A stretch of 64,000 nt of DNA from CAYFVU01 sp964346645 (GTDB lineage Bacteria > Spirochaetota > Spirochaetia > DSM-16054 > Sediminispirochaetaceae), in the NCBI GenBank assembly GCA_964346645.1, contig CAYFVU010000007.1, forward strand, positions 4,244 to 68,243, read 5' to 3'. Positions 1 to 7,748 of this stretch are shown one piece after another. Under the pieces are notes generated by a model. The model saw only the letters and a list, made by a program, of their open reading frames with translations, had not been told where the DNA came from and ran no database searches. Within the stretch, counting starts at the first letter, position 1; every line of letters begins with the position of its first letter. The position numbers and the translations under genes were made by a program.

Positions 1-2
1 CA

Positions 3-485
3 ACGGTAGGATGGGTGCTCTTCTCGATTGTGTGGTACAGCCTCTATGCGGCGCTGTCGGAGGCGCTCAACGCGCTCCTCTTCGGCCGCAGCCACTCGCT
101 CTTCAATCCGCTTGCTGCGGATGTGTGGCTGGCCGCCGCACACTATGCGGTCCTGCAGTCGTTCTTCCTCCTCGGCGCGATCTACTTCCGGAAGCTCCAA
201 TTTTTCAAGACGGTCCTGAGCCTGACCGCGGCGATCATTGCCATCTCCCTCTTCGGCATGCTCTTAGTGAGACTCTTCTTCGCAGATTACTTCACGGGCA
301 GACTGATGATCGACGGGGGGACGGGCCTCTCCCAAATATTCGAGCATCTGAGCTATACGATGACCTCTCTGATGCGAAAGCTCGAACCGGTAAAGAATAT
401 CCTCTACTGGATCGTCTTTCCGCTCTTCTGCTGGTCTCTCGTCTACATCCGTTTCCGGGAGGTGCAGATAAAGGATGGAGTGTAA
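3..485 (+). CDS. Multi-pass membrane protein, 5' end outside the window
   Basis: The reading frame is open from the first bases with no stop, so the start lies upstream and only about 160 C-terminal residues are seen. At least four hydrophobic segments are visible, the last just before a short basic tail. I do not recognise a named family. The stop codon is 2 nt before the ATG of a YtrA-type GntR regulator, so the two are probably co-transcribed. GntR/YtrA regulators commonly sit with ABC-2 type exporters, so this may be a permease or accessory membrane subunit of such an exporter, but no ATPase is seen in the window. That role is inference from context only. Confidence 0.7.
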   Translation, partial: TVGWVLFSIVWYSLYAALSEALNALLFGRSHSLFNPLAADVWLAAAHYAVLQSFFLLGAIYFRKLQFFKTVLSLTAAIIAISLFGMLLVRLFFADYFTGRLMIDGGTGLSQIFEHLSYTMTSLMRKLEPVKNILYWIVFPLFCWSLVYIRFREVQIKDGV

Positions 486-487
486 CC

Positions 488-877
488 ATGGAATTCAAGG
501 ATAACAGGCCGATCTATCTCCAGATCGCCGAACTGGTGATGGAGAAGATCATCTTTGGCACCTGGCGGGAGGGAGACAAGATACCGTCGGTGAGAGAGTT
601 GGCAATCTCCCTCGAGGTAAACCCCAACACGGTGATGCACGCCTACGGCTTTCTGCAGGAGAGCTACATCATCTACAATCGCCGGGGCATCGGATATCAC
701 GTGGCGGAGAGCGGAAGAGAGAGGGCGAAGAGGCTCAAGCGGGAGGAGTTCGTTACGAATGAGCTCCCCGAGCTCTTCAAAGCCATGGAGATTCTAGAAA
801 TAGATATCGAAGAGTTGGCAAAACTCTACGACGAGTACAAGAAAATGAGGAAAGAAGACAATGAAGACGAGCAATAA
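488..877 (+). CDS. GntR family transcriptional regulator, YtrA subfamily
   Basis: This is a short (129 aa) DNA-binding regulator. The N-terminal two thirds is a winged helix typical of GntR proteins (PIYLQIAELVMEKI, then a GDKIPSVRELA helix and NPNTVMHAY recognition helix). The C-terminus is only a short charged helical segment of about 50 residues, as in the YtrA subfamily, which lacks a large ligand-binding domain. The ATG at 488 follows the upstream membrane gene by 2 nt. The 3' end overlaps the start of the next, decayed gene by 17 nt. YtrA-type proteins usually repress their own ABC-exporter operon, and the same role is likely here for the upstream membrane gene. Confidence 0.9.
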   Translation: MEFKDNRPIYLQIAELVMEKIIFGTWREGDKIPSVRELAISLEVNPNTVMHAYGFLQESYIIYNRRGIGYHVAESGRERAKRLKREEFVTNELPELFKAMEILEIDIEELAKLYDEYKKMRKEDNEDEQ

Positions 878-1123
878 GATTCTGCTGGCAGTGTTCGCGG
901 CGATCGTCGTGCTGATGATCGCCGCGGTGGTAGGGCTGCGATTCTATGTGGACGGGCTGATATCGGAGTCCGGCGGCGTAATTTCCGAGGAGGTGGTGAC
1001 GAAGAGCTACGATGTGCGTGACTTTACCGGGCTCGTCAAACCGGTTCAGTCGGCTACCACGGCAGTGTCTCGCAGCAGAGCCTTATGACCGAGGGTGTGG
1101 CCGAGGTGAAACATCTAGACTAA
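861..1123 (+). pseudogene. Truncated, probably frameshifted GIN-domain (DUF2807-like) gene remnant
   Basis: The intact frame gives 75 aa (stop at 1086-1088): a basic N-terminus, one membrane anchor (about residues 7-27), then the sequence YDVRDFTGL. This resembles the opening of the head-GIN domain (DUF2807), which normally runs on for some 150-200 residues. After that point the first frame becomes unrelated. Another frame continues with YHGSVSQQSLMTEGVAEV up to a TAA at 1121-1123, which looks like the next GIN-domain strand pair. I infer one or more small deletions and loss of the rest of the gene. GntR/YtrA regulators are often followed by such genes. The resemblance is by eye, so the family assignment is moderate to weak. 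Confidence 0.45.
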
Positions 1124-1129
1124 AACATC

Positions 1130-1158
1130 TTGAAAACTCGGCGCGTGTGCTTTACTAC
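1130..1158 (+). promoter_or_regulatory. Sigma70-type promoter placed for a leaderless HD-GYP mRNA
   Basis: TTGAAA (1130-1135), a 17-nt spacer, then TACTAC (1153-1158). The -10 box ends 7 nt before the ATG at 1166, and no Shine-Dalgarno sequence lies between them. The predicted transcript would start at or within a base or two of the start codon. Several other genes in the window share this arrangement. Confidence 0.5.
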
Positions 1159-1165
1159 TATAGAT

Positions 1166-2983
1166 ATGATGGAAAGCGAGACGGGTGTTTTTTCCAGCAT
1201 ATTCCTCAACGTCATCGAAGAAATATCGGAGGGGATCCTCATTCTCAACGAGAATGGGGAGCTCCTCTTCTTCAACGATGTGTTTCTCCGGATCACTCAT
1301 TGGAGGGCCGGCGACATTCTGGGGAACGAGCAGCGCTTTCTCGAGAGTCTCGATCTCCACCCTCCCATTGAGGAGGGGACCTTCCACACCATCTTCACCG
1401 ATCCCGAAGGCAATCCCCACCCGATGCGCCTCAAGTGCCTCTCGGTAGAAGCCCAACCGGGACGCTACTTCCTCATTAGTGTGAGCGAGGAGGGACAGAT
1501 ATCCGGGGTCGAAGAATACAAGGCACACTACGACCTGCTGTTTAAGAACATCGGCGACCCCATGTTCACCGCAGATCTCGACGGCACAATCCGAACCGCC
1601 AACCCGGCTTTCTTCTCCGCCTTCGGCTACCGGGAAGATGAGCAGCTACCCTCCATAGACGAGATGTACATCTATCAGGACGAAGTAGATGAGAAGATCC
1701 AGAAGCTGCTCAAACACAATTACCTCTACAACAGAGAGGCCCATCTCTACACGAAGGACAGGAGCATAAAGCGGGTAAAGGACAACACTTGGGCGATTCG
1801 CAATAAAAATGGAACGGTAACCGGTTATGCCGGCCACTTTCACGACGTCACCTACCTGCGCAACATCGAGTCGCGGTTGAAGATATCAGAGCGAAACTTT
1901 ACCCTCCTCTTCGACACCATTCTCTCCTCCGTGCTGCTGATAGCCCCCGACGGCAGAATCATCAACCTCAACTCCGCGGCGGAGAAGGTCTACGGCTACT
2001 CCTGGGAGGAGTTCGTCGGCGAGTCTTACGACGATCTCCTGCGCAGCTCCAATGAGTCCCTCTCATTTACGGAGCTGGTGGAAAAGATCACCGGTGCGGG
2101 GGGCAGCTTCTACGAGAGCGAGGTTCCGCGGCGCCGGCGCGACGGCAGCCGTATCTACACCTATGCGGTCTTTACGGAGGTGCGGGACATCTCAAACGAG
2201 GTGATCGCCTACTCTTTGGTGGAGAAGGACTTGACCGAACGGGTGCACCTGGAGCACAAGCTGCGAGAATCCTTCAAGGAATTGAAGGACACCCAGTCGG
2301 CGGCAATAATCGGATTCGCCAAGCTGACCGAATACCGGGACAAGGATACCGGAGAACACCTCGAGCGCATCCGCGAGTACACCCGCATCATGGCTATGAC
2401 GCTCCGTGAGCTGCCGAAGTACGAGCACTACATCACCGACGAGTACCTCGAGGATCTCACCCTCTCCTCCATCCTCCACGATGTGGGAAAAGTTGGTATC
2501 GAGGACAACATCCTCCTCAAACCCGGCAAACTGAATGATAGCGAGTACGAGCGCATCAAGAACCACTCCTCACTCGGCGGGGACGCGCTGACCGTGGTGG
2601 ATCAAAAACTCAACAAGGAGTCTTTCCTGACCCTCGGCAAGGAGATCGCCATGTACCACCATGAGCGTTGGGACGGAACGGGCTATCCGAACGGGCTCAA
2701 GGGTGAGGAGATACCCCTCTCGGCGAGGATTGTCGCGATAGCCGACGTGTACGATGCACTGACGAGCAAACGCCCCTACAAAGAGGCCTACAGCCACGAG
2801 GTGTCGGTCGAGACCATAGAGAACGGAAGCGGCAGTCAGTTCGATCCGGACATCGTCGATGCATTCCTGAAGAACCACGAAGTCTTCCGAAGAATTCGTC
2901 TCTTCAATGATTTCGAGGCTCATCCCGAGACGATCGGTTCCCTCATCAAGACCAACGTCTTATTCCCCGAGGATCAAAACTGA
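1166..2983 (+). CDS. PAS-PAS-PAS sensor with HD-GYP c-di-GMP phosphodiesterase domain
   Basis: This is a predicted soluble signalling enzyme of about 605 aa that hydrolyses cyclic di-GMP. Three PAS-type folds come first: one opens at ISEGILILNENGELLFFN, the second at MFTADLDGTIRTANPAFF, and the third at VLLIAPDGRIINLNSAAE. A short linker (FKELKDTQSAAIIGFAKLTE) leads to the HD-GYP domain. The metal-binding HD pair is in SSILHDVGKVG (about residue 436) and the GYP signature is in HHERWDGTGYPNGL (about residue 497); both look intact. No transmembrane segment or receiver domain is seen. An in-frame TTG at 1130 would add 12 residues, but that TTG is part of the likely -35 box, so I prefer the ATG at 1166. 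The ligands of the PAS domains cannot be told from sequence. Confidence 0.9.
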   Translation: MMESETGVFSSIFLNVIEEISEGILILNENGELLFFNDVFLRITHWRAGDILGNEQRFLESLDLHPPIEEGTFHTIFTDPEGNPHPMRLKCLSVEAQPGRYFLISVSEEGQISGVEEYKAHYDLLFKNIGDPMFTADLDGTIRTANPAFFSAFGYREDEQLPSIDEMYIYQDEVDEKIQKLLKHNYLYNREAHLYTKDRSIKRVKDNTWAIRNKNGTVTGYAGHFHDVTYLRNIESRLKISERNFTLLFDTILSSVLLIAPDGRIINLNSAAEKVYGYSWEEFVGESYDDLLRSSNESLSFTELVEKITGAGGSFYESEVPRRRRDGSRIYTYAVFTEVRDISNEVIAYSLVEKDLTERVHLEHKLRESFKELKDTQSAAIIGFAKLTEYRDKDTGEHLERIREYTRIMAMTLRELPKYEHYITDEYLEDLTLSSILHDVGKVGIEDNILLKPGKLNDSEYERIKNHSSLGGDALTVVDQKLNKESFLTLGKEIAMYHHERWDGTGYPNGLKGEEIPLSARIVAIADVYDALTSKRPYKEAYSHEVSVETIENGSGSQFDPDIVDAFLKNHEVFRRIRLFNDFEAHPETIGSLIKTNVLFPEDQN

Positions 2984-3134
2984 CGCCGATAGCTAAGAAC
3001 CAGAGCCGGAGGCGCAAACCCGGGCCGGAGGATCGCCGCTGAGCCGGACCTCGGTCCCCCAGCAATTCCTATCGGCCCTGTGAAGTTACTTGATTTTTCC
3101 CATCGATTGTTGGATACTCGATCGCGGAAGGCAT

Positions 3135-4139
3135 ATGAGAAACAAGATCACATTCCTCACAATGGTGCTGCTCCTCAGCACTGCCGGTCTCCTCTTTGCC
3201 CGCCCCATCCAGATCCGGATGGGAAGCGTCGCACCGGATAACAGCATCTACTCCGAGCTGCTGCGCGAGCTCGCCGCCGAGTGGGCGGAGATCTCCGATG
3301 GACAGGTCGAGCTGAAGATCTACTTCTCCGGATTCAAGGACGACTCCGATCTCATTCGCAAGATCCGCATAAACCAGCTGCAAGCCGGTGTCGTGACCGG
3401 TTTCGGGCTGCAGGACCTCTACCACAACGTACTGGGGCTCAGCGTACCCGCCCTCATACAGACCGATGGGGAGCTCTCCCACGTCCTCGAGGAGATCCGT
3501 CCTCACGTCCAGGAGAAGCTCGACAAGAAACGTTTCGAGTTGCTCGCCTGGTCGAAGGCGGGATGGATCTACTTCTTTACGCGGGACCCGGCCGTCTATC
3601 CCGAGCAGCTCGAGGATCAGAAGATCGCCTCGCTCGGTACCGGCTCAGCGGCGGACATGCTCGACGCTTTCAAGGTGGTCGGCTTCGATCCCGTCCCCGT
3701 GCCGGTCAACGAGACTCTGCCTGCGCTGGTCAGCGGCATGGCCGACGCGGTCTTCGCTACCCCCATAGCCGTAGCGGCGGGACAGTGGTTCGGCGTTTTG
3801 AAACACATGACGGACATGAAAATCGCCCCCTTCGTCGGCGGCATCGTATTCTCTCAGCGGGCTTGGCGGAGGATTCCCGAGGAGCTCCGTCCCGAGTTGA
3901 GGGCTGCGGTCGGACGGATTGCCGGTGAGCTCGACGAGGAGCTCGCGGCCCTCGAGAGCGAAGCCCTGAAAGAGATGGAGAAGAGGGGCTTGCAGCGTCA
4001 CCCGGTCCCTCCTGCGGCAAAGGAGCAGTGGCAGGAACGCTTCGACACGGCGATAAACTGGGCTTCCGGCAACGTCTACGACGAGAGTTTCGTGGATCTC
4101 ATTAAAACGCATCTCGAAGAGTATCGACAGCGCAGGTAG
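3135..4139 (+). CDS. TRAP transporter substrate-binding protein, DctP family
   Basis: This 334-aa periplasmic protein captures an organic anion and delivers it to the DctQM membrane unit. It has a signal peptide (basic MRNKI, hydrophobic core, cleavage near LLFARP). The mature part begins IQIRMGSVAPDNSIYSELL, as in DctP proteins. The DctP-type region ASLGTGSAADMLDAFKVVGFDPVPVP follows, then KIAPFVGGIVFSQRAW. The chosen ATG at 3135 is preceded by GGAAGG at 3126-3131; a longer frame from 3090 adds 15 residues ahead of the signal peptide and has no ribosome site. The fused DctQM gene starts 12 nt after its stop. The substrate (C4-dicarboxylate, 2-oxoacid or other) cannot be assigned. Confidence 0.92.
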   Translation: MRNKITFLTMVLLLSTAGLLFARPIQIRMGSVAPDNSIYSELLRELAAEWAEISDGQVELKIYFSGFKDDSDLIRKIRINQLQAGVVTGFGLQDLYHNVLGLSVPALIQTDGELSHVLEEIRPHVQEKLDKKRFELLAWSKAGWIYFFTRDPAVYPEQLEDQKIASLGTGSAADMLDAFKVVGFDPVPVPVNETLPALVSGMADAVFATPIAVAAGQWFGVLKHMTDMKIAPFVGGIVFSQRAWRRIPEELRPELRAAVGRIAGELDEELAALESEALKEMEKRGLQRHPVPPAAKEQWQERFDTAINWASGNVYDESFVDLIKTHLEEYRQRR

Positions 4140-4151
4140 CGCAGCGGTAAC

Positions 4152-6035
4152 GTGGGAGCAATGGTGGAAGGTGTGCGCAGGACCCTCATCAAGATAGAGA
4201 ACGGCGCAAACTACCTCTTTCTCTTCCTCCTCGCGATCGTTCCCATTACCGAGGTCGTCTCCCGCGGCTTCTTCGGCACCGGCATCTCCCACTCTGCAGG
4301 CTACATCTATCACCTCGTCTTCCTGCTCACCTTTCTCGGCGGAGCCTACACCGCGAGAGAGGAGAACCACCTCGCCATCACCGCCGGACTCGAGCTCCTG
4401 CCGGGAGAGAAAACGCGGAGGTGGGTAAAGACGGCGAGCATGCACCTCTCGGTGGCGGTGAGCACTGCGCTGCTGCTCTCGAGCCTCTCTTTTCTCTTTC
4501 TCGCCTTCGACGGATCGCTGAGGGTCGGTGTTATTCCCTCCCAGCTCTTCGTTCTCTTCATGCCGGTCGGTTTTTTCCTCATCTCCTGGCGCTTCGTCTC
4601 CCACAGTCCGTCCGGATTCGGGCACCGGCTCATCGCTTCCCTTGGCGTCGCGACGGGAGTGGTCCTCGCCTATGCGGCCCTCTACAACCTCCTCTTCTTC
4701 CTCTACCCGGGACTGCCCCTCGCCTTCGATGATCTTCTCGCCCTGTGGTACCGGATCATCGGTCCGCTCTCCCTCGTGTGTATCGTGCTGCTGATCATCT
4801 CCGCCTTCTTCGGCACCCCCCTCTTCGTGGTGCTCGGTGGGGTGGGGCTGCTCCTCTTCGCCCGCACAGGCGGAGCGCTCGAGTCCGTGGCGAACGAGTC
4901 CTATTCGATGCTGATAAGCGAGACGATCCCCGTCATACCACTCTTCACCTTTGCCGGTTTCATCCTCTCGGAGAGCAGGGCAGGAGAGCGGCTGGTCTCG
5001 CTCTTTAGGGGGCTCTTCGGATGGATCCCCGGCGGACAGATCATCGCCGCGGTCCTGGTCTCGACCTTCTTTACCACCTTCACCGGCGCCTCAGGGGTTA
5101 CGATCCTCGCCCTAGGCGGGGTGCTCTACGTGGTGCTGCACAGGGAGGGTCCCTTCGGCGACGATTTTACCACCGGTTTCCTTACCGCCTCGGGCAGCGT
5201 GGGCTTCCTCTTCCCTCCGAGCCTGCCGATCATCCTCTACGCCGTGGTGGCCCGCATCAGCATCGTCGACATGTTCGTCGGCGGCTTCATTCCGGGGATC
5301 ATCGTGATGGCGGCGATGATGGGTATCGGCATCGTCGTGGCGAGCCGCAACAAGGTTGAGCCGGTTTCCTTCGACGGACGGGAGGTGCTGCGCGGACTGA
5401 AGAGCTCGATCTGGGAGCTGCTCCTGCCGCTGTTGATCATCCTCCTCTACTTCACGGGAACGACCTCCCTCATCGAGACCTCCTCCTTCGCCGTCGTCTA
5501 CATTTTCTTTGTGGAGGTGCTGCTGCAGCGGGAGGTGCGGCTGCGCGACATGCCGGCGATCGCGCTGAAGGCGATGCCGATCATCGGCGGGGTGCTGATC
5601 ATCCTCGCGGTGAGCAGGGGGCTCTCCTACTACTTCATCGATGCGGAGATACCGGTGCGCCTCACCGACTGGATAGCCGCACACATAGAGTCGAGGATCC
5701 TCTTTCTCATCCTGCTCAATATCGCCCTCATCATTACCGGCTGCTTCATGGACATCTTCTCGGCGATAATGGTGGTCGCGCCGCTTATCATCCCGATCGG
5801 CGAGGTCTTCGGCATCCACCCCGTTCACCTCGGCATTATCTTTCTCGCCAACCTCGAGCTCGGCTTCATGACCCCGCCGGTGGGCATCAATCTCTTCCTG
5901 GCGAGCTACCGCTTCGATAAGCCTCTGACCCGCATCTACCGGAACGTGGTGCCCTTCTTTCTGCTGCAGCTCCTCGCCCTGCTCATCATCACCTATGTCC
6001 CTTCATTTACCACGGCAATACTCGGGCTCTTCTGA
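4152..6035 (+). CDS. TRAP transporter permease, fused DctQ-DctM
   Basis: This 627-aa inner-membrane protein joins the small DctQ subunit (roughly the first 170 residues, four membrane helices) to the large DctM subunit (roughly residues 195-620, about a dozen helices). DctM hallmarks are GWIPGGQIIAAVLVSTFFTTFTGASG, LTASGSVGFLFPPSLPIILYAVVA and LELGFMTPPVGINLFL. It couples a sodium or proton gradient to uptake of the ligand bound by the preceding DctP. GTG at 4152 is used here; an in-frame ATG at 4161 has GGGAG only 2 nt upstream, so the start is uncertain by three codons. A 14-bp sequence containing the stop codon is duplicated just downstream. Confidence 0.93.
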   Translation: MGAMVEGVRRTLIKIENGANYLFLFLLAIVPITEVVSRGFFGTGISHSAGYIYHLVFLLTFLGGAYTAREENHLAITAGLELLPGEKTRRWVKTASMHLSVAVSTALLLSSLSFLFLAFDGSLRVGVIPSQLFVLFMPVGFFLISWRFVSHSPSGFGHRLIASLGVATGVVLAYAALYNLLFFLYPGLPLAFDDLLALWYRIIGPLSLVCIVLLIISAFFGTPLFVVLGGVGLLLFARTGGALESVANESYSMLISETIPVIPLFTFAGFILSESRAGERLVSLFRGLFGWIPGGQIIAAVLVSTFFTTFTGASGVTILALGGVLYVVLHREGPFGDDFTTGFLTASGSVGFLFPPSLPIILYAVVARISIVDMFVGGFIPGIIVMAAMMGIGIVVASRNKVEPVSFDGREVLRGLKSSIWELLLPLLIILLYFTGTTSLIETSSFAVVYIFFVEVLLQREVRLRDMPAIALKAMPIIGGVLIILAVSRGLSYYFIDAEIPVRLTDWIAAHIESRILFLILLNIALIITGCFMDIFSAIMVVAPLIIPIGEVFGIHPVHLGIIFLANLELGFMTPPVGINLFLASYRFDKPLTRIYRNVVPFFLLQLLALLIITYVPSFTTAILGLF

Positions 6036-6066
6036 CGGGGCCTCCTGACGAACTCTTCTGACGGGG
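6027..6066 (+). repeat. 14-bp direct repeat over the dctQM stop codon
   Basis: CTCTTCTGACGGGG occurs at 6027-6040 and again at 6053-6066, a 26-bp period. The first copy contains the TGA stop. It is one of several short duplications found at gene ends in this window. Confidence 0.8.
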
Positions 6067-6080
6067 TTTTTGATTCCCTG

Positions 6081-6341
6081 TCATGATCTATTTTTTCCCA
6101 TCTCATCTTCGAGCTGATTGCGAATTGTGTCTATAAACTCCCGGTATTCGCGGTTCTCCTTTCGCAGGCGCTTGATCTCGTAGACCATCCACTCGAAGTC
6201 CTCCTCCGCATTCTGAATGTCGTACTTGTACTCGGCGAGGGGATTGTACTTTATCCAGCAGAGCTGGTTGCGCCAGTGTTTCTTTCGTGCGAACAGCTGT
6301 TCTATCTTCTCCAGACGGTCTTCGGGCTCCTCTTTGCTCAT
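6081..6341 (-). CDS. Small charged helical protein, function unknown
   Basis: An 86-aa soluble protein, very rich in Glu, Lys and Arg, with no cysteine pair, signal peptide or membrane segment. The second half (AEEDFEWMVYEIKRLRKENREY) reads as a long amphipathic or coiled-coil helix. The ATG at 6341 is preferred over one six codons upstream because GAGGAG lies 4 nt before it. It is convergent with dctQM and divergent from the aminotransferase at 6500. I do not recognise the family. The good ribosome site and sensible composition argue that it is real. Confidence 0.6.
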   Translation of the reverse strand: MSKEEPEDRLEKIEQLFARKKHWRNQLCWIKYNPLAEYKYDIQNAEEDFEWMVYEIKRLRKENREYREFIDTIRNQLEDEMGKNRS

Positions 6342-6464
6342 CTCGCTCCTCTGTCCCACTCCTCTGTCCGGGTATATTCTCTCTCCCGAGTATAGTAGAC
6401 TTCGCGCCGCAGCGAAAGCGAGGGGCTCAAGGGGGCCGCCGGGCTGCGGCCGCAGGCAGGGCTG

Positions 6465-6492
6465 TTGTCATTCGCCGCTGTGTGTATAGAAT
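6465..6492 (+). promoter_or_regulatory. Candidate leaderless promoter of the 6500 aminotransferase
   Basis: TTGTCA (6465-6470), 16-nt spacer, TAGAAT (6487-6492). The -10 box ends 7 nt before the ATG at 6500 and no purine-rich ribosome site is present between them. Confidence 0.45.
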
Positions 6493-6499
6493 TGATTGT

Positions 6500-7684
6500 A
6501 TGGAAGAGAATACCACGGTACAGACCGTTACCGACCCGAGTGTGGTGGATATGGCCCTCGGCCATCCTGATCCCGAGCTCCTGCCCCTCGAGATGATGAG
6601 GAGGGCCGCCGAGCACAGGTTCGGCGTGGGAGATCCCCTTATTCTCCAGTATGGAGGAGAGAAGGGGGATGAGGGATTTCGGGGGAGTCTCTCGGCCTTC
6701 CTCTCCCGCTTTACGGGAGAGCGGGCGGATCTGCAGCAGCTCATGATTTCGGGAGGTGTGTCCCAGAGCCTCGACCTCATCTGCACTCTCTACACGAAAC
6801 CAGGTACCCTCGTGGTGGTGGAGGATCCCACCTACTTTCTGGCGCTCCGAATATTCGAGGACCATGGTCTGCGTGTAGCGAGTGTTCCGACCGGACCGGA
6901 GGGGATGGATGTCGATGCCTTGGACTCCCTATTGGAAAGAGAGACGCCCGCCCTCGTCTACACGATTCCCTCTTTTCAGAATCCGCGCGGCTTCTGCATG
7001 AGCGATGAGCGAAGAAGACGCCTCGTCGAGCTCGCCGGTCGAGAGGGGTTCATTGTCGTCGCCGACGAGGTCTATCGGCCGCTGCGGTACTCCGGCAATC
7101 AGACCACCCCCTTCTCCGAGATCGAGGGAAGCGAGCGGGTCTTCTCTCTCGGCTCGTTCTCCAAGATACTCGGTCCGGGGCTCCGTCTCGGATGGATCAG
7201 AGGCGCCTCCCGCAGCCTCCACCGGCTCGTTACCTGCGGCCGGCTCGACAGCGGCGGCGGGATAAACGCCTTTACCGCCTCGATCGTGAAGAGCGCCCTC
7301 GCCTCCGGCGACATGGATGCACACCTGCAGCGGCTGCGAGAGGTCTACTCGGCCAGGATCTCGTCCCTCACGGCGGCGCTGGAGGAGGAGTTCATCGAGT
7401 TCGGCGACTTCTCAGTTCCCGAGGGGGGCTATTTCGTGTGGATTACCCTCCGCAGAGGCCTGACTGCGGAGTCCCTGGCCGATGCGGCGAAGGAGGAGGG
7501 AGTACGCTTTCTCCCCGGTACCCGCTGCTCGCCGAACGGCGAGGCCGTAGGCGGAAAGCCTCCCGGTGCCGGTTTTTTCGACTCCATCCGCCTCAGCATC
7601 TCCTTCAACTCAGAGGACCGGTTAAGAGAGGGGGTGGCTCGGCTCGCGAGGGCGGCGAAGCGCTGCCTGAGATCGAGCTCCTGA
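6500..7684 (+). CDS. PLP-dependent fold-type I aminotransferase (MocR/LysN-like class I/II)
   Basis: A 394-aa cytosolic transaminase. The PLP-fold landmarks are in order: ALGHPDPELLP at the N-terminus, LQYGGEKGDEGFRGSL, the VEDPTYFLALRIF segment, TIPSFQNPRGFCMS (the Asn that contacts PLP), VVADEVYRPLRY (the Asp under the pyridine nitrogen) and SLGSFSKILGPGLRLGW carrying the Schiff-base lysine. This arrangement matches 2-aminoadipate/aromatic aminotransferases of the LysN/ARO8 group. The start is the ATG at 6500; the frame is open about 70 codons further upstream, but that stretch is low-complexity and unlike the family. The substrate is not predictable. A second enzyme of the same group is encoded at 22542. 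Confidence 0.88.
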   Translation: MEENTTVQTVTDPSVVDMALGHPDPELLPLEMMRRAAEHRFGVGDPLILQYGGEKGDEGFRGSLSAFLSRFTGERADLQQLMISGGVSQSLDLICTLYTKPGTLVVVEDPTYFLALRIFEDHGLRVASVPTGPEGMDVDALDSLLERETPALVYTIPSFQNPRGFCMSDERRRRLVELAGREGFIVVADEVYRPLRYSGNQTTPFSEIEGSERVFSLGSFSKILGPGLRLGWIRGASRSLHRLVTCGRLDSGGGINAFTASIVKSALASGDMDAHLQRLREVYSARISSLTAALEEEFIEFGDFSVPEGGYFVWITLRRGLTAESLADAAKEEGVRFLPGTRCSPNGEAVGGKPPGAGFFDSIRLSISFNSEDRLREGVARLARAAKRCLRSSS

Positions 7685-7748
7685 GAAAGAGTGATTACGG
7701 ATTACTTAGCACAGAGAGAGGAGATGGACTCCAAGAACCCCGATGCGG

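Noticed and set aside
3645..4625. Long minus-strand frame opposite dctP-dctQM
   Set aside because: High GC leaves long antisense frames open. The plus strand encodes clear TRAP proteins, while this frame is Arg/Glu/His-rich without any domain.
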